64,000 bases of DNA, from contig NEEC01000007.1 of NCBI GenBank assembly GCA_002189035.1, forward strand, positions 682,001-746,000, given 5' to 3'. Origin of the DNA: Utricularia gibba. Its lineage: Eukaryota > Streptophyta > Magnoliopsida > Lamiales > Lentibulariaceae. Position 1 is the first letter of the stretch. Each line of letters opens with the position of its first letter. This document shows positions 10,601 to 20,283 of the stretch, piece after piece. Under the pieces are notes generated by a model that saw only the letters and a program-made list of their open reading frames with translations, did no database searches and was not told the origin of the DNA. Both the position numbers and the translations under genes were made by a program.

Positions 10601-12657
10601 TCATAACACTCTAACCAATATACTTGAGAGATACTCCCCTTGTGGATATGAAGGATCAATGGGATGATCGCAGGCTGCTCCAGATTGACGTAGGATTGTG
10701 ATCTTTCGACGGGCAGTGAATGCAGCACCCTGAAACACAATATGTTTAGCTTCAGTTCATTTGGTTCTGGAATTCAAGTTGGCTGCCGTATTTTGTTTTC
10801 CATCTCCATGGCAGATTTTTTGTCGTAGGTAAGTTCTAAGGAAGTTGGGGGATGTAAAGGACACTTACCTGTAGGATTGGCAGGAACACCCCACCTTGCG
10901 TTATTGCCCCAGAGCATGAGCAAGTCATCAGACATCCCCCTCTTCTTGTTACTTGCATTGCTAAGGAATTTAAATTCCTGCACATCCCAGATGCGTTTTG
11001 CATAGCCTGAAAAAAATTTTATGGTTCGAGGTAATAACCCTTAGATTTGCTTTTCAAGAATGGTTTTTGGACAGTGTGTACCTTTCTATTCGGAGCAAGT
11101 TTTGGTGGATCCAGAATTACCAAGTCCCATACATCACCTCTGGAGATTGCAGTCTTCAGAAAGTCTGTTGCATCTTGTCTTGTAAATGTTATCTCTCTGG
11201 AATCAAATTTATTTATGGTGATATTCTTCTTGGCAATATCCAGAGCAGGGGAAGATGAATCAACGCCTTCCCAGTAGTGAAAATAATCAAAATTCAAATG
11301 GGCAGGAATGAAGTTGCACAGCTTTGAAGAATGCAGGAAACTGAGGTATATGAAATTACCAGTTACACAGCGAGCTCCACCTGCTGCTGCACTAAGAGCA
11401 AAGCCTCCAGTGTAACAGCATATGTCCAGTACACTTTTGCCCTCAGAAATCGAAGATATGTAGGAACGGTTCTCACGTTGATCTGCATAAAACCCAGTTT
11501 TCTGACCCTCAGAAGACACCAAGTAAGAGATCCCATTCTCCACAACCTGGCTGTGAGAAAAGCATTAATGCACCAAATGGATTAAAGATGGAGCTGAGAA
11601 GTGCAAACTGGGTTATATCTGAATCACTTGGGAATACTGGCAGCTAATGAAATTGAAATGCAAAGTGCTGGATGGTTATACTTGTGACATTCTGGGGATT
11701 GTGATGCATCTGAATCTTCCATATCAGAAGAGGCCAATCCTTCCTGCTTCAGTAGTTCCTGGGATGGTCTCCACGTTATACTGTTGATGTTGTCTAATCT
11801 GCTGATACATTCCTTTATATGCTGTTTGTACTTCTCAACCCAAGCAGCAGATGAAGCAATGACAGCTTCGTCTCCGATAATATCGACAACAAGGCCGGAT
11901 AACCTGAAGCAGAGCACATCATTTCTAAACAAAACCAGAAGCAGCAGGTGGGCGCAAGTGCACAGAAGCACCACATACCTGTCTCCTTCACTATTGACAA
12001 GCCGGTAAACATTTGTTGCAGCAGAAGGAAGCCCAAGCTGCTCTCTTAGCGCAACAGCAGCATCAATCCTTGACTCCAGAAGGCGTGCTACATTCAATGC
12101 AGATGAAGGATCCCTGTTCCAGTGTAACATGATGATGCTCCAGTGAATATGAACCAAGTAGCAGTAAGAAGAGATACCGAGTGGCTTCATCTTCCAGCTG
12201 CATCAAGCGCACACAGAACATTGAAACTGAGTTATACATTCCCCAGCCTATGGGTTTCTCAGTTCCATCAGCGACGAGAACAACATCTCCAGTCGTAGGA
12301 GGTGGCCTTCCGATGATCCTGTCAACAGCACCACTGTAAACCATGGGGCTGCCATCTTTGAAAAGCTGAGCTTTCCCCTTCTTGAGTATAACCTTCGCTA
12401 TGCCTGAACGTTACCAAAACACAATTTAAAAGAATTCAATCCTCTGATTTCAGGTGCAGGAAAATGAATGTGCGAGTTTAGGGTATCCCGAAAAACCGAA
12501 TTTTTGAAACTACAAACTACGAAAATGGAAGCAAATGGGATGAATGGGGTAGCCGGAGTAACTACGAATTGGGAATACCCTTTGGGTGAGCGGTGGCAAT
12601 CTCTTGAAGACTGGCGGCGGCTGCGGCGGGAGCAGCTAGAGGAAGAGCTCTGGACAT
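10601..12657 (-). CDS. RlmI-like SAM-dependent methyltransferase (PUA + class I MTase)
   Basis: The bacterial relative RlmI methylates C5 of a 23S rRNA cytosine; a role in organellar rRNA methylation here is inference. Exons, read on the minus strand, are 12657-12579, 12403-12178, 12113-11979, 11903-11682, 11550-11360, 11266-11082, 11006-10869 and 10729-10601 (434 residues, all phases consistent). The Ala-rich N-terminus [20 protein letters not shown] could be a short transit peptide. A PUA-like region follows ([40 protein letters not shown]). The middle holds [20 protein letters not shown] and RENRSYI. The SAM-binding motif is [16 protein letters not shown], with a [14 protein letters not shown] acidic loop. 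Motif IV is [12 protein letters not shown], then [11 protein letters not shown] with the catalytic-type Cys, and the end is [20 protein letters not shown]. No break was seen. Confidence 0.92.
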
Positions 12658-12883
12658 GAAAAAGCGAGCAGGAAGAACCATCTGCGTTTCAGGAACTTGA
12701 AAACATCATTGGTATTTCCGCCGTCTGTAATTCACTCGGAACTCAGAAGAGAGGAAATTGGGCCGTGTATCTGGTATCTGCTTTCCTTTACATTTGGCCC
12801 ATGCTGTTAGGTCAAAAACTCGACCTTTTTGAACATTGCTGCCATTTGTAATATTTCGCGTTGAAGCAGGAAGCTTTTCAACA

Positions 12884-13232
12884 ATGGAGTCGTCACACAG
12901 CCTGATGCTTTCTTGAGTCATATCCAATTTATCGCGATTTTGAATTGGGAATTTGCAATCTGCAATGGTGTCTCCAAAACATGGGAGGAGTTGATGATCC
13001 CTCACGTTAACAGGTTGCCTTTCCCTGAATCTATTTTCCAGAATCTCATCACTCTTTCCCTGGCCACTCCCCAGTTGAAATCGTCAACGACAAGAGTTTC
13101 CCTACCGTTAAACTCCAGGAGCTGGTTCTAGGCTACCGGTTCTCGAGGCATCACCTCGCAATATGGCTCCTTTATACACACAGTGGACAGCATCCATTCA
13201 AAAACTTGCAACTCCGAGCGAAGTACATATGA
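12884..13232 (+). pseudogene. F-box/LRR-type gene fragment, frame-disrupted
   Basis: An ATG at 12884 reads MESSHS. One frame over it continues as PDAFLSHIQFIAILNWEFAI and CNGVSKTWEELM, an F-box-like helix pattern ending in the VSKxW hallmark. Next comes NRLPFPESIFQNLITLSLAT, a leucine-rich-repeat-like stretch. After PQLK the LRR-like sequence moves to another frame (TVKLQELVLGYRFSRHHLAI, NLQLRAKYI, stop at 13230-13232). At least two frame changes lie within 350 bases, and the fragment is much shorter than a normal F-box/LRR protein. It looks like a relic, though the window's other homopolymer errors could account for part of the damage. The family call is tentative. Confidence 0.35.
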
Positions 13233-13456
13233 TTTCTTGGTACATAGCAGGGCATCCAGCGCTTCCAGATGCGCTAAGATTACCCACTTCAAAAAACGAA
13301 ATCTTTTTTTACATAAACTCAAAAGCTTGTGTTCTCACCAGAGAACATCCCACAAGCCGAATAGCTTAAGCTCGTGCTTTATGGAGGAGCAGGGGACTGT
13401 TCTCTAACCTTCAGTTAACTTAAGATTGGTTGGTATAGCTTATTGACCAGTAAAGC

Positions 13457-14968
13457 TCACGCCCATCTGGCTAGAATCGACATGCACCCCGCCCCCAGCA
13501 GAAGAGAAGTATAGGCACCCAACTGAAGTCTCACGCTGTTCTGCATCCTTGGGTTCATGAAATCGGCGGCGAGAAGATCGACGAGGGCCATGTAGATCAA
13601 AATTCCGGCGGAAGCCGAATTGAAAACCCCCTCCACGATCAACGCTCTCCGGCTGCTCTCCGTGTAGAAGCTCGATATTCCGATCCCTACTCCCACACCA
13701 ACCGGAGTCGTCAGTGAGAAGAACATCATCATGATCGCATTCGTCCACGATTCAAACTTCGCCTGCGACAAAATTAAAAAAAAAATAACAAACCAATATA
13801 TTCAAGACTCCAATTTTATTACCCAAGATATATTTTAAAAAAAAAAACGAAAATTCACACTTAACTTAAATGAAAATTAATAATGAAGATGACTAATTTT
13901 CATAACTGATCGGGTGTCCGTACAATCATTTTGTAAACCGGAACCACCGGATCAGGGATTCGGTTCGCTCCAAAAACCGGGTGAAAAATGCGAACCGGCT
14001 ATTTATGGAAATTGAGAAAGGTGAAATGGAATGACGACATGATGTGCAAAAGATGGAGATGATGACGACATGATCCCACCCGAGGCTACTTTTTGGGCCA
14101 GCCAGGCTTTCCACTCCGATACGCTAATGCGGATGGAAAAAGGGAAGGGACACGGGGACACGCACCTGAGAAATGCAGGCTCCCAGTCCCATGCCTTCGA
14201 AGAACTGGTGAAAGGAAAGCGCTGCTAGCAGCGGCTTGATCCTCTCCACGCTCTGCGACGCTCCGAGGGACACTCCGATGATCACCGAGTGCACCACGAT
14301 CCCGACCTCCATGACCTGCGTTCATGGCTGAGAATGAGATGCTTTTTTTTTGTTTGATTGATGATGAGAGGGAGCAGGTACTTTAGATATTATCCGTTGC
14401 CGGGCGAGGTCGAAGGATGGAGCAGCGCCGTGGGCATGGCCATGGGTGGCATGAGTGTGCACATGAACGTGTCCGTCATCATCGCCGTCGCCGTCGTCTA
14501 CGCCTTCCGGATCAATTACATTAACTTGCTTCTTGACGTGGACGTGGTTCCTCCGGAAGAATCCAGAGGCTGCAGTGTCGGCCGTGAGAGTCGCGACAGC
14601 CGCCATCATCGCGACGAACCCTGCGACCGGGAAATCCGCCCAGAGAGTGCCGTGGAGGCAGGGAGAGGTCAGACTGGAGAAGGCATCCGGTAAGATATGG
14701 ATAAACCCCGTGGCGAGGATCACCCCCGCGGCGAAAGCTTTGATCATGAAGAAAACGTCGTTTTCGGGGCGGAGGGAGTGGATTTTCCGGCCGAGAAAGG
14801 GCAGGCCGACACCAATCCCCCCGCAGCGAGGATCGCGGCGATTGAGATGAGTTTGTACATGAGAGCGTCGCGGTTGTGCCGGTGGCGGGGCTCCTCCCCG
14901 TCGCAGGTGCAGAGTCCGGAAACCGCCGCCGGGATTAGGGCAAGCGTGAGAATCGAGGAACTCATCAT
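13457..14968 (-). CDS. ZIP family zinc/iron transporter, frame broken in exon 1
   Basis: ZIP proteins move Zn2+, Fe2+ or other divalent metals into the cytosol. Exons, on the minus strand, are 14968-14382, 14315-14166 and 13762-13457; restored length is 347 residues. The sequence opens with a signal-like segment [17 protein letters not shown] and CTCDGEE. Membrane spans follow ([36 protein letters not shown]). A His-rich cytoplasmic loop about residues 165-180 holds alternating [15 protein letters not shown]. The conserved metal path is [12 protein letters not shown] with [12 protein letters not shown]. The C-terminal spans end in [21 protein letters not shown] and [13 protein letters not shown] are in different frames: the C6 run at 14817-14822 is one short of what the family and the 588-base exon phase require. 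As written, the protein would end shortly after residue 70. Which metal it carries cannot be told. Confidence 0.92.
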
Positions 14969-15690
14969 CTTCGAATAGGCGATCGCGGACTGCGTGCGGA
15001 AGACGGAGTGAGTATATAGCTATTGCTTCAAGTGTCCCAACTCTGAACTCCAACCACCTTTTAATCTCTATTACAACCCTTTAACTCATTTCAAAAATTC
15101 GGTTTTATTTGTATTTTTACAATATAAAATATGATTAAAAACGTAATATAATCAGCACGTGCACGTGCAAATGCACACTAGTTCGTTTCCATTGGACTAG
15201 ATATTTTGGTGGGATGGTGGATGAGCACGTTCCTGGTACAAACATCCTTTGCATTGCGCCATTCTTTCTTGTCAGATAAAAGGCAGTTTTTTTGGGTGGT
15301 TTTCAGCGACTATTCCCTTTTGACCCCCGTCCTCAGTTTGGTTGGATGTAAATTAAACAGGAGTCATTCGTTTTTTCTGGAATAAAGAGGGATTCTTGAC
15401 TGGTCATGTCGAGATTCGGGACACGACGCAGAGCAGCATATCGGAGCTTAACTCACGGTGGCAGCTTCTCCCAGATCGCCGGGAGCTCGCCGGAATGCCG
15501 CCCGGTTGTGCTGCATCAGCATGTGTTTATCTTTTCAATGAGAACTCTTAAGCTCACAAAGGATTACATAAGCACTACTAGAGAGGAGGGGAATTTCTGA
15601 CAATGGCTGCTTGCTTATTCTAAGGTTCTGATAAAGTAACAGCAGCGCTGCATCGCCATTTCTAGACAAGAGACGAGGAGGGTGTTGCGA
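14969..15690. promoter_or_regulatory. ZIP promoter with tandem G-boxes; MTP 3' region
   Basis: Two adjoining CACGTG cores (15156-15161 and 15162-15167) lie about 190 bases upstream of the ZIP start. G-boxes bind bZIP and bHLH factors, and bHLHs control several plant metal genes, so the placement is suggestive only. A 64-codon plus-strand open frame (15406-15600, MSRFGTRRRAAYRSL) has no recognisable family and I do not call it a gene. Confidence 0.3.
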
Positions 15691-18077
15691 TCAGACCTTG
15701 TGTTCTGGTCGGTGAGTGAACTCGAAGTCGATATGGACGAAAGCTCGTTCCACTTCCTGTATTTGTTCCAGCTTTATTTGCAGGGTCTCGCCGATGTTAT
15801 GGGCTTGGCTCAGCGGCATGTCTTCTGGTAGAACAATATCAACCTCGACGAAGTACTGCATGCCAAAGGTGTAAGCTCTCACTGTGTCGATGTGCTGGAT
15901 CTCTTTGTGATGGTTCCATACTAGATAAGTTAGTTTTGCTAGGAAATCCGGTGGGGCAGTCCTTCCGATGAGCGACCAGACATTTTCGAACACGGTCTTG
16001 GTCCATGTGTTGATGGTGTACAATGCTATCTGGATCAAAACAAAAAAAAAAAAAAAAAAAAAGCATCTCAGAGAAGTGTCTCAGACTCATGGATATGGGA
16101 GGTTTTATGTAAAACTAGACGACTCTGTTGCAAGAGGAGATGGATGGCTTACAAGTATGGCGCCAGTAGGATCAATCCACCAGGCGTACCTGACTGCTAG
16201 CACAGCAGTTACTAGGCCGACTGAGTTGGTTACCACATCAAAGAAGTGATCTTGTGCATATGCTCGGACGATTTCGTTGGTGAATCTGCGGCAATATAGC
16301 ATAAGTAGGAACTTCACCACTGTCACAGATACCATTATCCCTATCATCCACATCTCCTTTGTATGGTCCAATTCACGGCTAGGCTGATGGGGCATACGAC
16401 AGTCAAGAGGTTCCATTAAGACAAAGAGGCAACTAGAAGCAATGTAAAGTGTATTTTCACGGTTGATTTGGAGGTTTGAGATTAGTGGCATACCTTTGAC
16501 ATTAGCTGCCTACCAGATTCAAGTATGATTTGCAATCCCAGAGTGGCCATTACTGATGCAAACACAATAATCCCTTGATCAAGCGAAGAACAAAAGTCAG
16601 CATCGAATTTTTGAATCAAGATGCAATTATCATTGTGTTTGTGATCAAGGCACACGGAAGGACAAGAATACACAATATTATGCATTACCACTGGTTGCAT
16701 CCGCCTCTTCCCAATTGGATAGTGGTACTGATTTGGCTTCTTCATGGCATATGCCGTGAACCAGAGGATCAGACCAGACAAGAGGTCTAGCAAGGAATCC
16801 AAAGTCGATGCAATAACAGCCATTGACTTGCTCTCCACTGAAGCATAAACTTTTGCCGTAAAAAGTAGCAAATTAAAAGCATTCGACACATGAATTGCCA
16901 TCCTCTCACTCTTCGCAAGCTGTTTCATTTCATCCTGAAACAAATGAAAGAAGAAAACAGTAACAGAGATCAAAAGGAGTCACGACACGAATTATATCTA
17001 AGGACCCTCATGCTGAAAAGCAGGACATGGTGAAAAAACAACGAAAAGCCAACCTCTGTAAGAGCGTCTGGTAAGAATCCGGTTTCGTGCATACTCTCCA
17101 TTTCATTAAAGCCATCTAGGAGCCTCTGCTGCCTCTTGTAATATTCAGCAATGTTTCGTTGTTTTCCTGCGACATGGAGAGTATGAAATACAATTGAAGG
17201 AAAGAGGGGAAAGAAAAAATAAACGGAAACCATGAGACAGGGAGGAATCCAGACATGAACCGAAGATTTCCAAAATCACACCAAACTAAACAAAGTGATC
17301 AAAAGCCTAAAGATGTACCAAGAAAGTTTTTTGCAAACCAGCTGCTCATCTTGACGGAAGAGGCATACAGAATTTCCATTTTTTTTTTCTGAAATGACTT
17401 CTAAACTTGTGAAAATATGCTTCAAACGCTTCAGAATCAAAAGTTCCCTGTTGCTTTTGAAAATTCTGTGCCAAAATTATGCCTTTTCAGAGATTCTAGC
17501 ACCAATCGTGGTACCCATCCACTTTACTACTACACGTTAGGCTGAAGACCATATTCAGAGTTGCATCTACTCAAAAAGCTTCAAATCAAATCAATGACGT
17601 TTCGAGGGCCATATCCTTAAACAAAATTAAAGGAATCCCCCACAACGATACAATTCGATTGAGAATGAATCAAAAGCTACTCATAACACAGAATCATCCC
17701 TGAAACCACAAATTAAGCAAACATCATAGAAATGCATCCGCATCAGATTCCCAACAGAACAATAACTTGGCACATTACCACAATACCTTAACGTAGCATG
17801 ACCAAAAAAGTCAGAACAAAGAATCCGACACGGGATGAATCACTCAAAAAAAAAGGAAATAAATACAAATCCGAAAAAGCCAACAATTGTACGAAACTAC
17901 ACACTCACTTCTCTTCCCCATAATCCTCCGAAAATCGAAGGAGCGGTTGTGAGAATCAGATCTGCGCTCCGGCAACCTGAACTTATCGATGTCCAACCTC
18001 CAGGAAGACGATTCGCCTTCATTCTCCGGCCCCAGAAGCTCCCTGCAACTCTCTCCGGCTATTCTCCCGATCTCCAT
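15691..18077 (-). CDS. MTP10: Cation diffusion facilitator, MTP9/MTP10-type (Mn-CDF)
   Basis: MTP8-11 group proteins export Mn2+ and related metals from the cytosol into vacuole, Golgi or prevacuolar compartments. Exons, on the minus strand, are 18077-17909, 17166-17054, 16934-16689, 16573-16494, 16383-16153 and 16029-15691. Visible landmarks are [30 protein letters not shown], and [20 protein letters not shown] with the Mn-CDF DSLLD motif. [37 protein letters not shown], and [20 protein letters not shown] with the second DxxxD follow. The cytosolic end is [17 protein letters not shown]. The family expects MQPVGIIVFAS across the exon 3/4 junction, but exon 4 is 80 bases where 81 fits; the C3 run at 16572-16574 may be one short. 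A GTGGTA donor giving MQPGIIV is an alternative. The intron before the last exon ends, on the coding strand, in a T21 tract (16042-16062). Confidence 0.93.
16042..16062. repeat. A21 run (T21 on the coding strand) in the last MTP intron
   Basis: On the MTP coding strand this is an uninterrupted T21, ending 12 bases before the exon 6 acceptor, so it serves as the polypyrimidine tract. Confidence 0.8.
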
Positions 18078-19381
18078 CGCCGGATTTGGAGAATAAATCT
18101 CGAGTGCGACGCTGGGAGAGTTTTGTTACGTAAACCTGACGACCAACTCCATATATCTCAACAGAAGCATGAAACGAAAGCGCCACTACCCCCCAAAACC
18201 GCCACTCCCCGAAATACGGGGCTAATTAATTAATTTACCTTTTAAATATTTCTTATTTTTTCTTATCCAAAAATTTTACTAATAGAAATATATTTTACCT
18301 AAAATAATATTATTGGGTAATTTTATTTTTCTATTTAAATATATTTATATTAATAATTCGATTTAATGACCTCGCGCAGGATCACACTCAATCAAGACAC
18401 CAATATTCAACGCAATTAGTACCTATCGAATATCAGCGACGTAAAATACGGATCATACAATAAAAAAAATATTAGATTGTAATTCTTTTTATATTTTTAA
18501 ATCAAACAAAAAGTAAACGTGGCCCTCCGCGCACACCAAATGCAGGGGCGTGGCCCCCGTGTCCCCGTGTCTCTTTGCGTCTTTATAAAAAGATGTCCCC
18601 CACCAGCACCCTCTTTCCCTTCTGGTTTAAGTTTTAACACATACTATTTTAGGCGCATGAGGAAAACCGGACACGTAGTAGTTGTTAATTCTTGTAAGAG
18701 TAAATTATAATATCACATGGGAATTAATATTCGTGAACAAGGAGTTGTATGCCAAATATAGAAACAAACAAAACCGGCGGTTGGAAAGAACCGCACGCTG
18801 CCTTTTGGCGAGTAGGAGTCGCGGTGTCGACGTGTCGTTGTCAACCCCAGCTATTATCCACCCGCACCCACCAAGGGATAAGAGTCTTTTTTTTCTTTTT
18901 TTTAAATAAAGTGTCAAAAATGGAAACGGGCAGTTGACTTTTTAATAATGGGGGAAACTAAAGTAAGCCCATATATACGCATCGTGGCTGACTTGGCCCA
19001 TTTAGAGGCCCACGTTGTCTGGGAGAGACGAAAACGATGTTTAACTCATTTTTTTAATTTATTCATGATTTCAAATTTAAATTTTTTTACAGAGTAAAAT
19101 CATAGTAAAAATTAAAATAATTATTTAAATTTAACATTTTTAAGTTTCAAAATTAAATTCTATATTTTTAAAATATTATTCTGGAGTGTGTTTTTCCGTG
19201 GTTGCTATTATTACGTAATATTTGCTATTTGATATTGTTTAATAAATAGGATAAGAAAAAGACTCATCGTCCACTCATTTCCTTTCCCTCCAAAAAAAAA
19301 GAAAAAAAAATCATGCTCATGCATGGAGCAAACCACCATTTTCTTTTCTTCACCGGTGGAATCTTCTTTCATTTTTCCGCC
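18078..19381. other. Intergenic between MTP and NHL genes
   Basis: Bases 17800-18230 are of mixed composition and include the MTP leader. Bases 18230-18520 and 19020-19250 are strongly AT-rich. No coding sequence was recognised. Bases 18940-19020 contain GCCCA-type motifs without clear target. Confidence 0.3.
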
Positions 19382-20050
19382 ATGCCCGCACCTCCACAGC
19401 ACTACGTCATGATCAACGGGCCGTCGAGGGGGGCTGCGTTGCCGCCGGGATACAAGCCCAATTCCGGCGGACGGACCTGCCTCTGGTGCCTGTGCTGCTG
19501 TTGCAGCTTCCTTGTCCTCCTCATCGTCCTTTTCGTGGCAATTCCTGTGTATTTCTGCATCATTTACGAACCAAAAGCCCCTTCTTACAACGTCCAGAAT
19601 TTCGAGGTGAAGGCCTTGAATTTCCAGCCTGATTTCAGCCTGTTCTCCCGCTTCATCGTCACCGTCAAGGCTGACAACCCCAACTCCGATATCGGGTTCA
19701 TATACGGCGACGGTAGCACCGTAGACGTCGTTTACTCCGGGAGCCAACTGTGCGCCGGAAAACTGCCAAGCTTCTACCAAGGCCATAGGAACATTACGAT
19801 GATTGCTGTGGAGCTGACAGGGAAAAGCGAATTCGGGTCGGGGCTGCAGGAAGCGATGATGGATAGTCGGAAGAATCACAAGGTTCCACTTCTGGTGAAG
19901 GTTAGGGTTCCGGTGAGAGTGGTGATCGGAGAGTTTCGTCTCCGGCAGATGATGGTGCTCGTGAACTGCTCCTTGGTGGTGGACAATCTGGCCCCTAACC
20001 AGAAAATTGGGATCCTTTCGAGCAACACCACCTTCAAAGTTGAGTTCTGA
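19382..20050 (+). CDS. NDR1/HIN1-like (LEA_2 domain) membrane protein
   Basis: This is a single-exon gene of 222 residues. The N-terminal cytosolic part is Pro/Gly-rich (MPAPPQHYVMINGPSRGAAL) and is followed by a Cys cluster (CLWCLCCCC). One membrane span covers about residues 42-62 (SFLVLLIVLFVAIPVYFCII). The extracellular LEA_2 part begins at YEPKAPSYNVQNFEVKAL and contains the family's NPN pattern as KADNPNSDIGFIYGDGS. It ends with NQKIGILSSNTTFKVEF. NHL proteins act at the plasma membrane in pathogen and stress responses; the function here is inferred from family. An in-frame upstream reading exists from 19313, but the ATG at 19382 gives the usual family N-terminus. Confidence 0.9.
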   Translation: MPAPPQHYVMINGPSRGAALPPGYKPNSGGRTCLWCLCCCCSFLVLLIVLFVAIPVYFCIIYEPKAPSYNVQNFEVKALNFQPDFSLFSRFIVTVKADNPNSDIGFIYGDGSTVDVVYSGSQLCAGKLPSFYQGHRNITMIAVELTGKSEFGSGLQEAMMDSRKNHKVPLLVKVRVPVRVVIGEFRLRQMMVLVNCSLVVDNLAPNQKIGILSSNTTFKVEF

Positions 20051-20283
20051 TCCATGATGTTGAACACCTCATGTACAAACATTTAGATGCAATTACACTT
20101 GTAATACATTTGCTGCAACTGTGAGCATCCCGGCCTGAAGATGGTGGCAAAAAAGAAGCAAACTACTCTGAAACTGCAGGCAACTCAACTGTTTACCTAG
20201 GAATCTTGTTGCTAATCTAACCTCAAATAATTTATTTCCTACAAGAGCATATAGTTCATCGGAGGTGGTGATCATAGGGAGGA

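Noticed and set aside
14358-14978. Plus-strand open frames of 90-110 codons
   Set aside because: Antisense to ZIP exon 1; GC-rich coding DNA commonly leaves such frames.
15406-15600. Plus-strand 64-codon frame starting MSRFGTRRRAAYRSL
   Set aside because: No recognised motif; likely promoter or leader DNA between ZIP and MTP.
18824-18833. GTGTCGACGT, resembling the zinc-deficiency element RTGTCGACAY
   Set aside because: It has a mismatch in the core palindrome and lies far from the ZIP gene; the nearer MTP type is not known to be controlled through it.
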